Positions 9,505-21,813 of a stretch of DNA of 60,729 nucleotides are shown piece by piece. The notes beneath the pieces are model-generated. The model saw nothing but the letters and a program-made list of their open reading frames with translations. It was not told where the DNA came from and did no database searches. Positions within the stretch are counted from its first letter, which is position 1. Each line of letters starts with the position of its first letter. A program made the translations under genes and the position numbers. Origin of the DNA: Polysphondylium violaceum (taxonomy: Eukaryota; Evosea; Eumycetozoa; Dictyosteliales; Dictyosteliaceae); contig AJWJ01000085.1 in assembly GCA_000277445.1 (NCBI GenBank), positions 1 through 60,729 of the forward strand. Direction: 5' to 3'.

Positions 9505-12500
9505 TTATCCCTTTTAGCCACCCTCAATAAACAAGTTTTTTCAATTATTAAGAATACCCTTTTTTTTTTATTTTGAATAAACTAAATAGTTTGTTGATAT
9601 TCACTTTACATTCACAAAAATACCCCCTTTTAATATAATTGATCAATCTCAATATCACCAACCAATCATATTCATTTAACTCCTTTTTGGATCAAATAGA
9701 TAGGTTAACATGATTGGTGGGAAGAAAAAGAGACTCTTTTTTTTTTTTAAAATTTTAATTTACATTTAGATTTGCGAAGATATTTAGGTGCCTAGGGACT
9801 TTACAATATATAAATTAAATATCTCCCCATGTTCTAAAATTGATTTTGCGTAAAAATAAATGTTGATCACCCCACTCAAACAAAGTTGGATGATCATTAA
9901 AAAACAAAAGAATGGGGCCACACAATAACAAAGATGAAGGGTTTTAAAAAACTTTTTTACTTGCTGTGTGGATATTATTTATCTATCTATCGATTAAGAG
10001 ATCTAAGAAATGATAGTTAAACATCTGTCTGTTGGTCATCATTATTAATATCACTATTATTATCATTATTACGATCCACCCAACACAAAAACATCTAATG
10101 TGTTTTCTTTTAATTTACGTAAGGCGACAAACGTAATCATTTGAGATCTAATCACACTCACTCTCACCTTTTTATTTAGACACGACCCAATTTTACACCC
10201 TATTATGATGACAAGACCATCAAGAAAAAGAAACAAAACTTTTTTTCCTTTTTTTCCTTTTTCATTTTTTTTTTTACTATTTTCTAAATTGTGTTTTTTT
10301 TTTACTCTTTTGGAATGAAGTGTATATTTAGGAGGATGCAGAATGGTAATTGAGTAATCAATTTACATGGTAGAGAAATGTATCTTTTCTGTATATCTGT
10401 ATTGTGCATGCACTTCTGTCTATATCTCTATCTATATCTATATCTAAAAACAATCACATATGAAAAGAAACAAATATTCATTCTCTCATGCATGCGATTG
10501 ATAGGCAAATGGGGTTGATCAAAGAATTCAATTCAATTTGAATTTGGGTTTGTGTGTGTGGTGTTGTGTGGGGAAAAAAGATATTTTGAATTCTAATATT
10601 TCATGAAATATATTATCATTACATACCCCACACAACACACACCAATTGTGTTTTAAAGTGATTCAGTTTCCTAAACAAGTAAATGTAGTCGTAATATGGA
10701 TTAAATGTGTGTGCTTATATCTAAATATCTGTTTGTATGTACGGGGGTGAGTAAAAAGTGTTTTGTGGGGTACATGTTTGATTTGACTTTTATGCCGATA
10801 AATATTAATTGCACCACATTTGATGCATATTGTTATTTAAATATTGTCCACTTAATCCAGTGAACACAATTATGTTATGCATTATATCATTCTCTTCCCT
10901 CACTCTCGTTCTCTCAATAAGAGAAAAAAAAAAATGAAAATTTTGATGATCAACCCCATTTTTCCGAAAATTTATAAAAAAAAAAAATCAACAATAAAAG
11001 TGAAAGAAAATATGAGGAGAAAGAGGCATTAAATAAATAAATAATTTAATATTTAAGGAATAAGAAATGGGGGAACTAGTAGGGTAGATGTAGATTGGTT
11101 CCACTCAAAATAACTCTATTATCATAATAAAGAAAATTACAAAATTAAAAAACAAAATAAAATTAATTAAAAGTGGAAAATAAATTAATCACAATAATAA
11201 TGATTCAACACTAATTTTAGAAAATGGACCACAAGAAAAAATTCAACAATAACCTACTTTGACCGTCTCTCCCCTCTCCCCCACAATTTATTCTTGTTGT
11301 TGATTGAACAACCAAATTATTGAAAATTGTGATTTTTTCAATTTTTGATTTCCATCCCAATTTAATAGAGGTTTAAAAATCTATTCGCACTCAATTCAAT
11401 AGCCAATACACTGGAACATGGGTGCAATAATGGAATAAATTATTAATTTTCATTTATTAATAATAATAATTTTTTGAAAATAAATTTTAAAATTAAAAGA
11501 AACATTCAAAAATTGTGAGTGAGATATATTTGAGGTATGGAGTTTAGTGAATTTTATCCAAATCTAGAATTTTAATACACCACGTTTGCTATACTAATCT
11601 CCATAAAAGTACAAAATTCGACATGTATGAGATTAATTATTTTCAATAGAGTTTGTCTGTTGGTATTTTTTTTAAATTTTTTCAGTTTAAAATTTTAAAA
11701 TTTAATAATATGCTCCCCAAAACAATATTAATGCCCATGTATTATAGTAATAAAAAATTCCAATGGTGGTGGTATAAGATCCATAGATTAATGGGCTTGT
11801 TGTATTTATTTATTGTCATATATCCTATTTAGAAAAATTAAACAATAACGATTGGAGCATTGAAAAAAAAAATTTATTATTTAAAAAAAAAAAAAGAATA
11901 TGAATATGGTGTCAAATCTATGCGTTCTTAAATTAAATTTATCTAGAGAATTGTGATCACATTGAAAAACAATACCACACGTTCTCTACTGAATGGTTGG
12001 AATATTTTTAAATTGTTTTCACAGGGCTCCAAGGTGAAATTGGCTAGCGAAAACTAATATTAAACAATGAATTTAGAAACTACAAAAAAGAAAAACAAAA
12101 AAAAGGAGTGTCAATATGGGCCATATGGGGTGATATCAATTTAAATTGGTAGAGGAGAAGTAGAGATTTGGATTCTTTTACTTGGATCGATTTTTGGAAT
12201 AGAGTCATTAAATATTATTACTATTTGTTGTGATTGTAACTCTATTTATGTCTGCCAATCTACTTTTTTTCACCCCCAACAAAGCATTGTTCTATATCAC
12301 TTACCACCACACATCACACTAGCAGATTGGGTTGTTGTTGATTTAAGAATTCTACCAGTCACATATGTGCTGATAGAAATTCACACATCTATCATCATTC
12401 TATTTGGAGAAGGTTGAGATTGATAAAGGATTACCACATTTTAATCAAACAAGAAAAGACCGCCCACAATATCACCATATTTGCTTGGATTGGGTATATC

Positions 12501-13028
12501 AATTCCCCCGAAATCGAAAGAGGGGGTGATTATCAATGAGTTTTTGTTAAAATTGGTCAATTCTTTCGATGATTAGCGTGGGTATTTTAAATTGAAAAAG
12601 ATATAGTCACCCAACTGAGAACAAAAGAGTGATGAGGTAATTAACAACTATTATTAAAGAAAAAAAACAAAAAAAAAATTAAAATACACATCCACAACAA
12701 CCACCAACAACACCCAATGTGATGGTACAAGTCAAAGGAAAAAAAGGTTACAAATGGGAAAACAATACACTAAATAACAACGTTGGATCGCATTGTTAGT
12801 AGCATTAAACAAAAATATTTCCTAAACCAGTAAAATTTTAATTTAATAATAATAATTGTTGTGAAAAATTGTTGTAATTTTTTTTTACAATGGTTGTATG
12901 AACATTTTAATTAAATTGATCATCACTTTTAACAACAACACCATCACATCACTCATCACAAAATTATTTTAATTTTAAAATATTTTAAAAATACAAGAAC
13001 AAAGAAAAAAACCAACCTACCTACTACA
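9505..13028. other. Long gene-free stretch (3.5 kb)
   Basis: I find no gene on either strand: frames are short and lack coding character, and no tRNA box pattern is visible. It contains A/T homopolymers, GATA/TATC-rich runs (10420-10445), a GT/CA inverted repeat at 10554-10645 and a CCCCC/GGGGG foldback near 12505-12526. It is far longer than the other intergenic gaps here and mostly lies upstream of the small gene at 13029, so a large regulatory region or an unseen RNA gene is possible. Confidence 0.5.
10554..10645. repeat. Inverted repeat with palindromic core
   Basis: Arms GTGTTGTGTGGGG (10561-10573) and CCCCACACAACAC (10626-10638) are perfect 13-bp complements, and pairing continues outward through GT/CA runs with one bulge. 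The loop contains a 16-bp perfect palindrome, ATATTTCATGAAATAT. It could form a cruciform or an RNA hairpin, or be a small foldback element. No flanking target-site duplication is obvious. Confidence 0.55.
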
Positions 13029-13514
13029 ATGGAGGAAATCATTAAAGTAAATGAAGAATGCAGAAAAGCATACAAAGCGGGATCCCCCACATCATATCTA
13101 TTCTCACTGGACAAAATTAACCAAGATTATTTTATCGATGACGAATATAAAAAAGTGTTGGATACACTAAAGGCTAGTATAAATTTACAACAAGAAATAA
13201 AAAATGTTCAACAACAACAATTAATAATTAAACCCATCCCCTGCCATTCTGGATTTCAACAAATAAATAAAAAAGATATAGAATTCTTAACAATTACAAC
13301 ACAATCATCTATAACAAGTAATACAAATACAACAACAAAGATAGAAACAGATTACAATTTAAATAATGATGAGCCACCATTCTACACTCCCTCAACATCA
13401 CCTCCACCAATGATATGTCCCAAAGCACCAACTAAACCAATTCCTAAAAATCAATTTAAACATCAAAAACTAATGGCTATGAATAGAGGTTCTCTAGATT
13501 TTAGTAATTGCTAA
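13029..13514 (+). CDS. Small Asn/Thr/Pro-rich protein with a CPxAPxKP motif
   Basis: A single-exon 161-residue protein of unknown function. The N-terminal 60 residues are helical and charged (MEEIIKVNEECRKAYK). The middle is Gln/Thr/Asn-rich, and the C-terminus reads FYTPSTSPPPMICPKAPTKP then a basic LMAMNRGSLDFSNC tail. The spacing TPS.S...CPxAPxKP resembles the conserved core of plant SIAMESE-related cyclin-dependent kinase inhibitors (TPTS....CPPAPRKP), as recalled from that family; this is only a short-motif resemblance. It is preceded by the longest non-coding stretch of the window, which may mean elaborate developmental regulation. Confidence 0.6.
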   Translation: MEEIIKVNEECRKAYKAGSPTSYLFSLDKINQDYFIDDEYKKVLDTLKASINLQQEIKNVQQQQLIIKPIPCHSGFQQINKKDIEFLTITTQSSITSNTNTTTKIETDYNLNNDEPPFYTPSTSPPPMICPKAPTKPIPKNQFKHQKLMAMNRGSLDFSNC

Positions 13515-13905
13515 AATACCGTGTTTTGTAAAATATTGTATCATAAATAGTGTGTGCGTGTATGTGTGTATGTGCGGTGGTAGTGTGTGATTGTTGATCA
13601 AATAGCTTTGATAAATAAATCAGAATCTGTAAAATATGATTAATCTAAAAATGTTGTGTGTTTTTTTTTTTTTTTCTTCCTTTTCACGATAAGTTCCCAA
13701 AAAAAAAAGATTTGAAAAGATTGGAAACTTAAAAATAAATAGGTTTAATAATACTTGTTTGATGCCACGTAATTGATTATAAAACTATAAACTAAACTAC
13801 AAAACTATAAAACTATAAAAATCAATAACTACACAAAAGAAAACATCATAATTATGTGTTTTTGGTGTTTAAATTTTAAAATATATTTATAGAGTTGTTG
13901 TTGCA

Positions 13906-14628
13906 CTAATATAAAGCATTCCATCTTTTTTTGGTTTGTGCTTTTTTCATCTTTTTTTCTATAAAAACATCATCCTTTTCAACTCTATTTATAGCATTTT
14001 CAATTCCTTTTGTTTTCTTTTTCATTTGTTTTGGAGTTAATTTCTTTTTCTTTACAATATCCTTTGGTCTAATAAAAAAATTAAATTAAATGAATGATTA
14101 GTTTAAATAAATTAATATAATAAATCAATATTGATTTGGTAAAATATAAAATAAATTTAGGTGGTGAATAAATTTTAAAATAATATTTCAAGAGGGGAAT
14201 ATTAAGTCAAATTAAAATAAAAATGACCCAGACAGTGATATGTGATAGGGGTGGTATTTCATAATCAATAAACATACCTATCAGTTGAAATAAAAGCATT
14301 AAATTGTTTGTTTTTCTTTAATGTTTGGCTATCAATTTCAACTTTATCACTCTTTACGTCCTCATCCATATTAGAGGAGGTATCTTCTTTTTCTTTTGGT
14401 TGTTTTTTTGGAGTATTGGATCGACCTGTTGTTGATTGGGGGGTTATTTTTGAAAAAATAGTAAAATAATATTAATATCGGAAAGCAGATGGTATGATGA
14501 TGATAATTGGCGGCAGTGGTAGTGGTAGTGTGAATAAATTGTCATTGATGAAAATAACGTAAAAAGATTATTGTTGTTATCTCTCCATTTCAATTGAGTG
14601 AGTGCGCCGCTACATTCTCTCTACCCAT
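13906..14628 (-). CDS. Small basic, probably nucleolar protein (Alb1-like)
   Basis: Model: exon 1 14625-14628 (ATGG only), exon 2 14278-14425, exon 3 13906-14068. The sum is 315 nt, an exact frame of 104 residues. The product starts MGRSNTPKKQPKEKED and ends with a Lys-rich helix, LTPKQMKKKTKGIENAINR...KKRWNALY. That pattern resembles Alb1, a fungal 60S ribosome-biogenesis factor partnering Arx1; the assignment is tentative and rests on composition and order only. Exons 2 and 3 are well supported by splice sites and frame. The 4-nt first coding exon is less certain, and an internal Met (near 14370) is an alternative start. Confidence 0.55.
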
Positions 14629-16372
14629 TTTTAATTTTTTCCCCCACCACAATTTTTTGGAATAGTAAAATAAAAAATTCATGAAAAGGTGCAAAGGAGG
14701 CAAACTTGCATCCTACTAGAATGTCAAAATAGCCCTCTATGTTTGTTGGGGTGTGATTTGAATGGGTGGATGTGCTGAAAATTGAACAAACAAATTTGGA
14801 GAAAAACAATTGAAATTATAATTTGTTGGGTAAAATGTGAAAAATCATTGGTCCAGTGCCTTGAAAATTGAAAAACATGATCAAACTTTTGATTACAGTG
14901 GTGAATGTAGTGTAGTGATCAGTGATTGGTGGTCTATCAATAAAAAAACATTTGGAAGGGGAGGGATAGATGATTCATTCACTAATTCATTCACTTAACC
15001 ACGTGCTGCTAAATACTTTAACACATACTTGATGGTTTGACCATTTTTAAGCTATATGACCGAGATTATTGATAAATATAAAAGTTGTGTGATTACTGAT
15101 TAAAATTAATATTTATAGTGTAGTGTACTTGTTAATATTGCGATATTGTAAGTGGACTACTAAATATAAATAGTTGGTAAGGTTGTGATGAATCAATTGT
15201 TTAAATCTAAATATACAAAGGTGAAGCAGAGTTCTTAATATTATCAAGAGTGTGTGAAAAAATAAAAATTAAAAAAAAAATTAAAAAAAGAAACGAGGAA
15301 AAAAACGAAGAAAAAATTTTTTCGTCTTTTTTTTTTTTCTATTTACACCATACAAAATTAGAATGATTATAGATTATATATATGTAGTCAATTTGATTAG
15401 TCTTTTAAATGGAGGCATCGAAGCTTATTTTGTGATAACTTTATTATTTATTTTTTAATAAACTTTAGCATTCATTTAAAAAATAATCATTATTAAATAA
15501 CTCATAAATAATGATTATCTTGAGGTAATACTCAGTATGAGTGTTTTCAAGAACCCTTTTGAGTTTAATAATAATAATGCTTAAGCTGATGATAAAATCA
15601 TGATAATAATTACTTTTTCTTTCATTTGATCCCATTAAAAGTTTGCAAATGCATTCCCGGGCCGCACAAAAAGAATCATGAACCGAAAAAAAATTTTGTG
15701 AACGAAGCCTCGTTTTCAAGCTTTAAATTTTAAAAATTTTAATATGATGATTGATTATTGGGAATCTCTATGAAAAAAAACCATGATTCTAAACCGATCA
15801 TAAAATTCAACTCTGACAAAATTACAAAATTTAAAGATTTTTTTGCTCTTGTTTTAGTATTTGTATACATACATTTAGTGTATAAATAATAATCTTTATG
15901 CTATTATGATGTGAACTAACACAAAAATGTCACCCAAAACAATGTTCTGCGTACTTTTACTCATTTCGTGTGCCCTGGGCACATTAAACCCATTGATATT
16001 TTAGGGGTGAAGTTTTAAATATCTGCCCCCTTTTTTTTTAAATATACCAAATCTCTCTCTTTTTTGCAGCTATGTTGTCATCTCACAAAAAATAAAAAAT
16101 ACAGAATAAAAAAAAAAAAAAAAAAGGAACTAAAAATGAAATTTGACACAGTTTGTTTTTTTTAAAAAAAAAATTACGGGGCTAGATTTATAAGATTTTG
16201 ATGTGTGTATCCAAAACAAGCTATACCACACAGACACACTCAGTATTCATCCTCATCAGTGTTTAATAACCTCACATAACAATATAACAAATAAAAACAC
16301 AAAGAGGGAATCGATAATATACATACATACCTATTAAATACACATACACAGACAGCAACATATAGGGCTAGG
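14629..16372. other. Intergenic, divergent flanks
   Basis: AT-rich DNA with long homopolymers (15265-15345, 16100-16125). A possible 84-codon frame at 15465-15719 (minus) lacks coding character. A 25-codon plus-strand frame at 15926-16003 encodes a hydrophobic, signal-peptide-like run but nothing follows it. No RNA gene is recognised. Confidence 0.5.
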
Positions 16373-19300
16373 ATGACTACAGAAGCAAACGCCGTTGAAA
16401 AATATAATAGCTATCATAGATTGGTTGACTATTTTATTGTGTGTGGACTCAACAAATCTGTTGTTGTTGGTGATATCGATAAAACATATCAGGTAGAGAT
16501 ACTGGATAGATATCCACAGACGGATTATGACGATGCACCTTTTCCCACACATATTTGGATGTTTTGTTTTCCTGCAGGCCTCACATTGAAGCCTGTGGCA
16601 CCTGAGCCCAGTATATCAATGTTTTGTTTAACTGAATTTGATGGTGCTAGATTTTATGCTTCATCTCTTGTCTATTATAAAGAGATTCCTAAATCTCATA
16701 TCGTAAGTGTTTATTCATATTAGTATTAGTATTGGTATAATAAGGTGGCATTTATTAATCAATTATCTATTTAGGAAAGCGATCATTCAACATTATATAA
16801 ACCTATATCAATTACCCTTTTATCCAGGTACCCTTTTTATAAAACATTAAAAGAATTGTTGTGTTATATCTATACATATAGTTTAAAGAGTAATCTATGT
16901 ATAAGCAACAAAAGCAGTAATAGTCATGATAATAATAGTAGTATCAATTTTTTAAATATTGAAAGAATTATATCAAATATTGTAAATGATCTCCCTAGAC
17001 CCATAGAGGGATATAGAATGGTAGTTGATTTACCATACTTGTCCTCATCGCCTCATATTAATAATATAAATTATTCAAAATCAATACAAACAAACAATTT
17101 ACCAGATTTAGATGTAAGTAATTGATTGTTTATTATTATTTAATATTCATATATTTATTATCTATCAACTACCTATTACTATTAGATACCATTTCATTTA
17201 TTATTTCATCTTTTAGGATTAAGAAATGCAATTAAACTGTTTTCATTTGCACTACATGAAAGAAAGATATTGTTTCTCTCTTCAAATAGCTCACTTTTAA
17301 CAGTTGCCTGTGAAACACTTACCTATTTATTATATCCATTTGTGTGGCATCATGTGTATATTCCCATTTTACCTGATCTTTTAATAGACTTTTTACAAGC
17401 ACCAACTCCATTCATTGTTGGTATGATTCAACATCCATCAAAACCAAAAATAGATTATCAAGATGTATGTGTATTTATTTATTTAATTGATTCACAATAA
17501 TGTATTAACACTTGCATGCAATCTAGATTGTTGTCGTAGATTTGGATAATCAAGAATTAAATTGTAGTAATTTGATTTCAAATGTACCCGAGTGTGAATC
17601 ATTGAAATTAGAGAATGAACTGAGAAGAATATTATATCCAGATTTAGATACACTCTCAACAGCATTTCCAGTTCACAGGGATGATGGATTTTCAATGAAT
17701 CAGCAAATTAGGTCTGCTTTTCTTGCATTTTTTGTTTCCTTCTTTTATGATATCGATGAATATAGATACCTCTTAAGAAAATATCCAACTCCCATTACAA
17801 CATTTAACAAATCTTCATTCCTAATGAAACACTCTGATCCCTCCATTGTTACATTTTTATCTGAATTAATTGAAACCTCTGGTGTAACTTCATTTTTTGA
17901 TAATGCTCATAGTAATAGTAATAATAATAGTAGTAATAATAATAATAGTAATTTAAATAATAGTACAGGATTAAGTAATAGTAATAATAGTATAGGTAGT
18001 AATACCAATAATACAAATAATAATAATACCAATAACAATAACAATAGTAGTAATCAATTTTTTGATTTAATATGTAAATATCATAATTCAAATATAAACA
18101 GGTTTTCATCAACATATGAGTCTGTAAGACATATTTTAAAGAAACACAGTAATTCAACAATATATAAAACAGTGCAAATACCAAGCCCAGACAGCTCTGA
18201 ATTAAATCTATTGGTTACACTGGTGCCCCAACATACCTTATCCTTTCCAGATTTAAATCATTGTTACTATTCAACAAGAACAGAGTATTCTAAAAAGTTT
18301 ATAAATACTGTACCAAATAACAATAGTCATAGTCATGATAAAAAAGAGGGTATTGAGAATTTATTACCAGATTTAACATTGACACCGACATCGGTTTCAC
18401 CAAGTAAACGTAGTTCCATTGTAATGTCAACACCATCAACACCAACAACCACGTCATCAAATCCTATTCCAATGAGCATTGTTGATGAGACAGGTAGTCT
18501 GTTGCCCATACTCTCGGAACAACAGTTACAAGATCAAGAGTTATTAAAAGAATTTATAGAGAAATACATAGAATTGATATTTTCACCAGACGATGAAGGT
18601 AGTGCAGCAGGCACGACTGGTGCAATTGACACTGAACAACAGGTGTTGTTATTGGATATCTTGAAGCTCAAGAACGCCAGACAATATTTTGTTGAGTCGC
18701 TTACAAATCAATGTCCAGCAGCCAGCCAAAAAGAAGCTTTGCCCGACAGTACCCCCAATCCGCGATCAAGCCTCGGTAATATATACGGCAAAAAGATACT
18801 TTGTTTGGAAACCAACTGGAAGTTGACGTTGCTGGTCGAGATTATGAAGCGGGTGTTTAGCGAATGCAACCACTCGGCCGATTTCAAAACGGCCTCGTTG
18901 ATCCTGAAAAAGAGCCAAGAGATCTACTTCAAGACTGACAGTGGCCACTTGGAGCACTTGTACATATTATTTAGTCAATTCAAGTTGTGGAAGAACTTTT
19001 ATTTCTGGGAATCATTCTTTTTCGAGGGTTTGGTGCAGTTGAGACGAGAGCAGTTGCCTGCGTCATTCAATAACCTGTCGTTGGATTGGGACACCATGAC
19101 AGAGAGCGTCCAAAACAATTGCATTCAGCAAGAGGAGGATGTCATATTTAAATCACTCTCTACCTATGCCCACTTGATGATTCGTCTCAAGATTCCGATG
19201 CCCGACGCCCTCAGGTTTATTGGCCGAATGGTGATCATGACCAACCTGAGCGACGATCAATACAATACATTGACTTCGCTGGTGGAAAAGATCTATCAGG

Positions 19301-21444
19301 TCGACTCTATCAATTCAAACACCGGCACCACGTCGGTCGAGATCAACGAAAATGGAATCATTGTCAGCACCAACACAAGTGTCGACGACATCAATTTGGG
19401 CAGCGTTACAAATGGCGAGGAAGGCGTGTCGAGTGCCAATAGAGACGTTCCTCGTAAAGATTCAGTGATACCAAATGCCCAGTATTTCTCGACCTCTGTC
19501 AAGAGAAACATCGAGATTGAAAAGAATGGAGGCAAGCAGTACTACCAAAAGCTCATTGATATCAAGAGAAAGAAGGGCAGCAATAGCAGCAGTGGTAGTC
19601 ATCAACATCAAGGTGGTACTATGAGGAAATCTAGTTCATCAAATACCGTGTCGACAGAGGCTTCACCCAATAGTTCGTTTGTTTTCAATGAGCCAGAGGT
19701 TTCCAGCGAAAAGAGAGACGGATATAATGTCACAACCCTCAAGGGCAGTGGATCTGCGCTCACCTGCTTGGGTATCCATGAGAAGAGATCCATGATTGTC
19801 AGTGGTACCTCTGCGGGCCACATTCTCATGTGGAATTACAGTGACGGTAGGTTTATCCAGCGCCTCACAAACCATAAATCGACAGTAAACTGCTTGGGCT
19901 TGGACCAAAAGGTATTGGATACCTTTTGCTCGGGCTCAAAGGACAAGACACTCAGAATATGGAATTACAACAACTCTGAATGGGGTTGCTACACCACGCT
20001 ACAGGAGCACACCGGCGAGATCAATTGTTTGGATATGAAGCGAAACATCATTGTGACCGGCTCGCAAGACCAGTCGATGATCATGTGGGATGCCAGACAA
20101 AACAGGTTGGTCCACAAATTCACTGGCCACTCGGGCAACATCATCTCGACGCTGATCCTCGACAAAAAGGATATGGCCGTCACGACAAGCTCAGACAACA
20201 CTACGAGAATATGGGATTTGAAAACACACAAGACTCTGCATGTGTTGCAAGAGCACCACGACTGGGTCACCAAAGCGATTGCCGGCGGCAAGTATCTGTT
20301 TACCGGCGGCTTTGACTGCATCATCAAGGTGTGGGACATTGCCACGGGGAAGTCGGTCAAGACGCTGTCGGGCCACGCTGGCGGCATCAATTGTCTTTCG
20401 TACGATGAGGACAAGAACGTGCTCATCAGTGGCAGCGGCGATGGCTTTCTCAAGGCCTGGGACGTGTCAACGGGCTACTCGATAAAGTCGTTCAAAGGCC
20501 ACAAAGACGAGGTGCTTGCGGTGGTATATCGCGGCGAGACCATGATCTCGTCGTCACAGGACCAGACCATCCGTGTGTGGGACGTCAGCACGGGCGTGTG
20601 CCACAAAGTGCTTCGAGGCCACACCGATTGGGTCAAGTCGCTGTCAAACATCTCTTCTCCCGTCAACAAGTTTGTCTCTGCCAGCTGGGACTCAACCGTC
20701 AAGATATGGGACATTGAAAGCACCAACGCATTGCGCGAGTCGAGCGGCTCTGTCAACTCGCAGCTCTTGAACCAGAGCAACACAAACCTCGCCCTCAAGG
20801 CCACCAGCACCACGCCCAATGAAGGCAGTTTTCTCAATTTCAAGTTTGGCTCCAAGAGCAGTCTCAATCTCAGTCAACACGGTAGTCTTAAATCCAGTAA
20901 CGATAGTGTCTCTCTCAAGAGCAGCACTGGCAGTGCTGGTAGCAGTGCTGAAAAGCTCCATTCTCCACCATCCCCTATTCACTCATCTCTCCCCAACACC
21001 AGTACATTGTTTCAATCCAAATCGCCATCGACATCATCCAGTGGAGACAATATAGTTTTCAAACCTTTTAGTCAGTCGAGAAAAGATGGTACCTCTGCTC
21101 CGACCTCTCCAACTACATCTACAACAACAATTATCGGAACAAAAACAAATAATAACAATAATAATAGTAATGGCGGTGGAGATAGTGTCGAGAGTTCGTT
21201 TCATAGTGGGAGTAGTATAGGCAACCAAAGTGATGGTACACCGGTGGGCAGTAGTCTCTCTTCCTCCTTTTCATCTTCACTCGGTCGTTCATCGTTTTCC
21301 TCAAATTCATCGTTTTCTAGCTCTTCTCCATCCAGCTGGAGAATAGGTTCACCCACTAGAAATAAGAAATCTAGTAGTGAAAATACTAGTACTACGAATA
21401 CCACTAATAACAATAGCAACAACTCAAATAATAATAATAACTAA
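16373..21444 (+). CDS. DENN domain plus WD40 protein (SCD1/DENND3-like Rab GEF)
   Basis: Four exons: 16373-16702, 16775-17113, 17186-17464 and 17527-21444, all phase 0, 1621 residues. The N-terminal part is a tripartite DENN domain: uDENN with FPTHIWMFCFPAGL, cDENN with IPFHLLFHLLGLRN, FALHERKILFLSSNSSLL and YPFVWHHVYIPILPDLLIDF, and dDENN with SAFLAFFVSFFYDIDEYR. The middle has helical segments and Asn-rich inserts. The C-terminal third carries about eight WD40 repeats (LQEHTGEINCL, FTGHSGNIIS, LSGHAGGINCL, LRGHTDWVKSL), then a Ser-rich tail. DENN proteins activate Rab GTPases; DENN-WD40 fusions include plant SCD1 (exocytosis, cytokinesis) and DENND3 (Rab12). Which Rab it acts on cannot be told. 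Confidence 0.87.
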
Positions 21445-21813
21445 TTATATGTGTAAAAATAAATGTAATATGATAAAAAAACAAAAAATTATAATAATCG
21501 TTTGAAAAGAGTAAGATTTATTTTTTTTCTGTTTTGGATTTTTTTTTACAACAAATATTCCTAAAATGGTATATACTAAAAATTAATTGTTTCTAAAATA
21601 AGATAGGGGTGAAAATGGGTGTGAGGAAAAAATTGTCTTTTCAAACACACACATTCCATTCATTACTAACACACCCACACGCACGCTCTCAATGAGTATT
21701 AAGTTTTGAAAAAGTATTTTTTAAAAAGGAAAAAGCAAGTTTGCAATTACAAACTCTAGGGAATATAGCAATCTCATTTCAACTCATTACTTTATTTTAG
21801 AAATATTTAGAAA
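21445..21813. other. Intergenic
   Basis: AT-rich spacer with a CA-rich block (21645-21690) upstream of the WASP-like gene. Nothing else is recognised. Confidence 0.6.

Noticed and set aside
15465-15719. 84-codon minus-strand frame
   Set aside because: Composition is rich in Ile, Tyr and Asn like random AT-rich DNA, and no supporting features were found.
19980-20867. Several long open frames on both strands inside the WD40 part of the DENN-WD gene
   Set aside because: They overlap a strongly conserved WD40 coding region in other frames. The locally higher GC removes stop codons, producing shadows.
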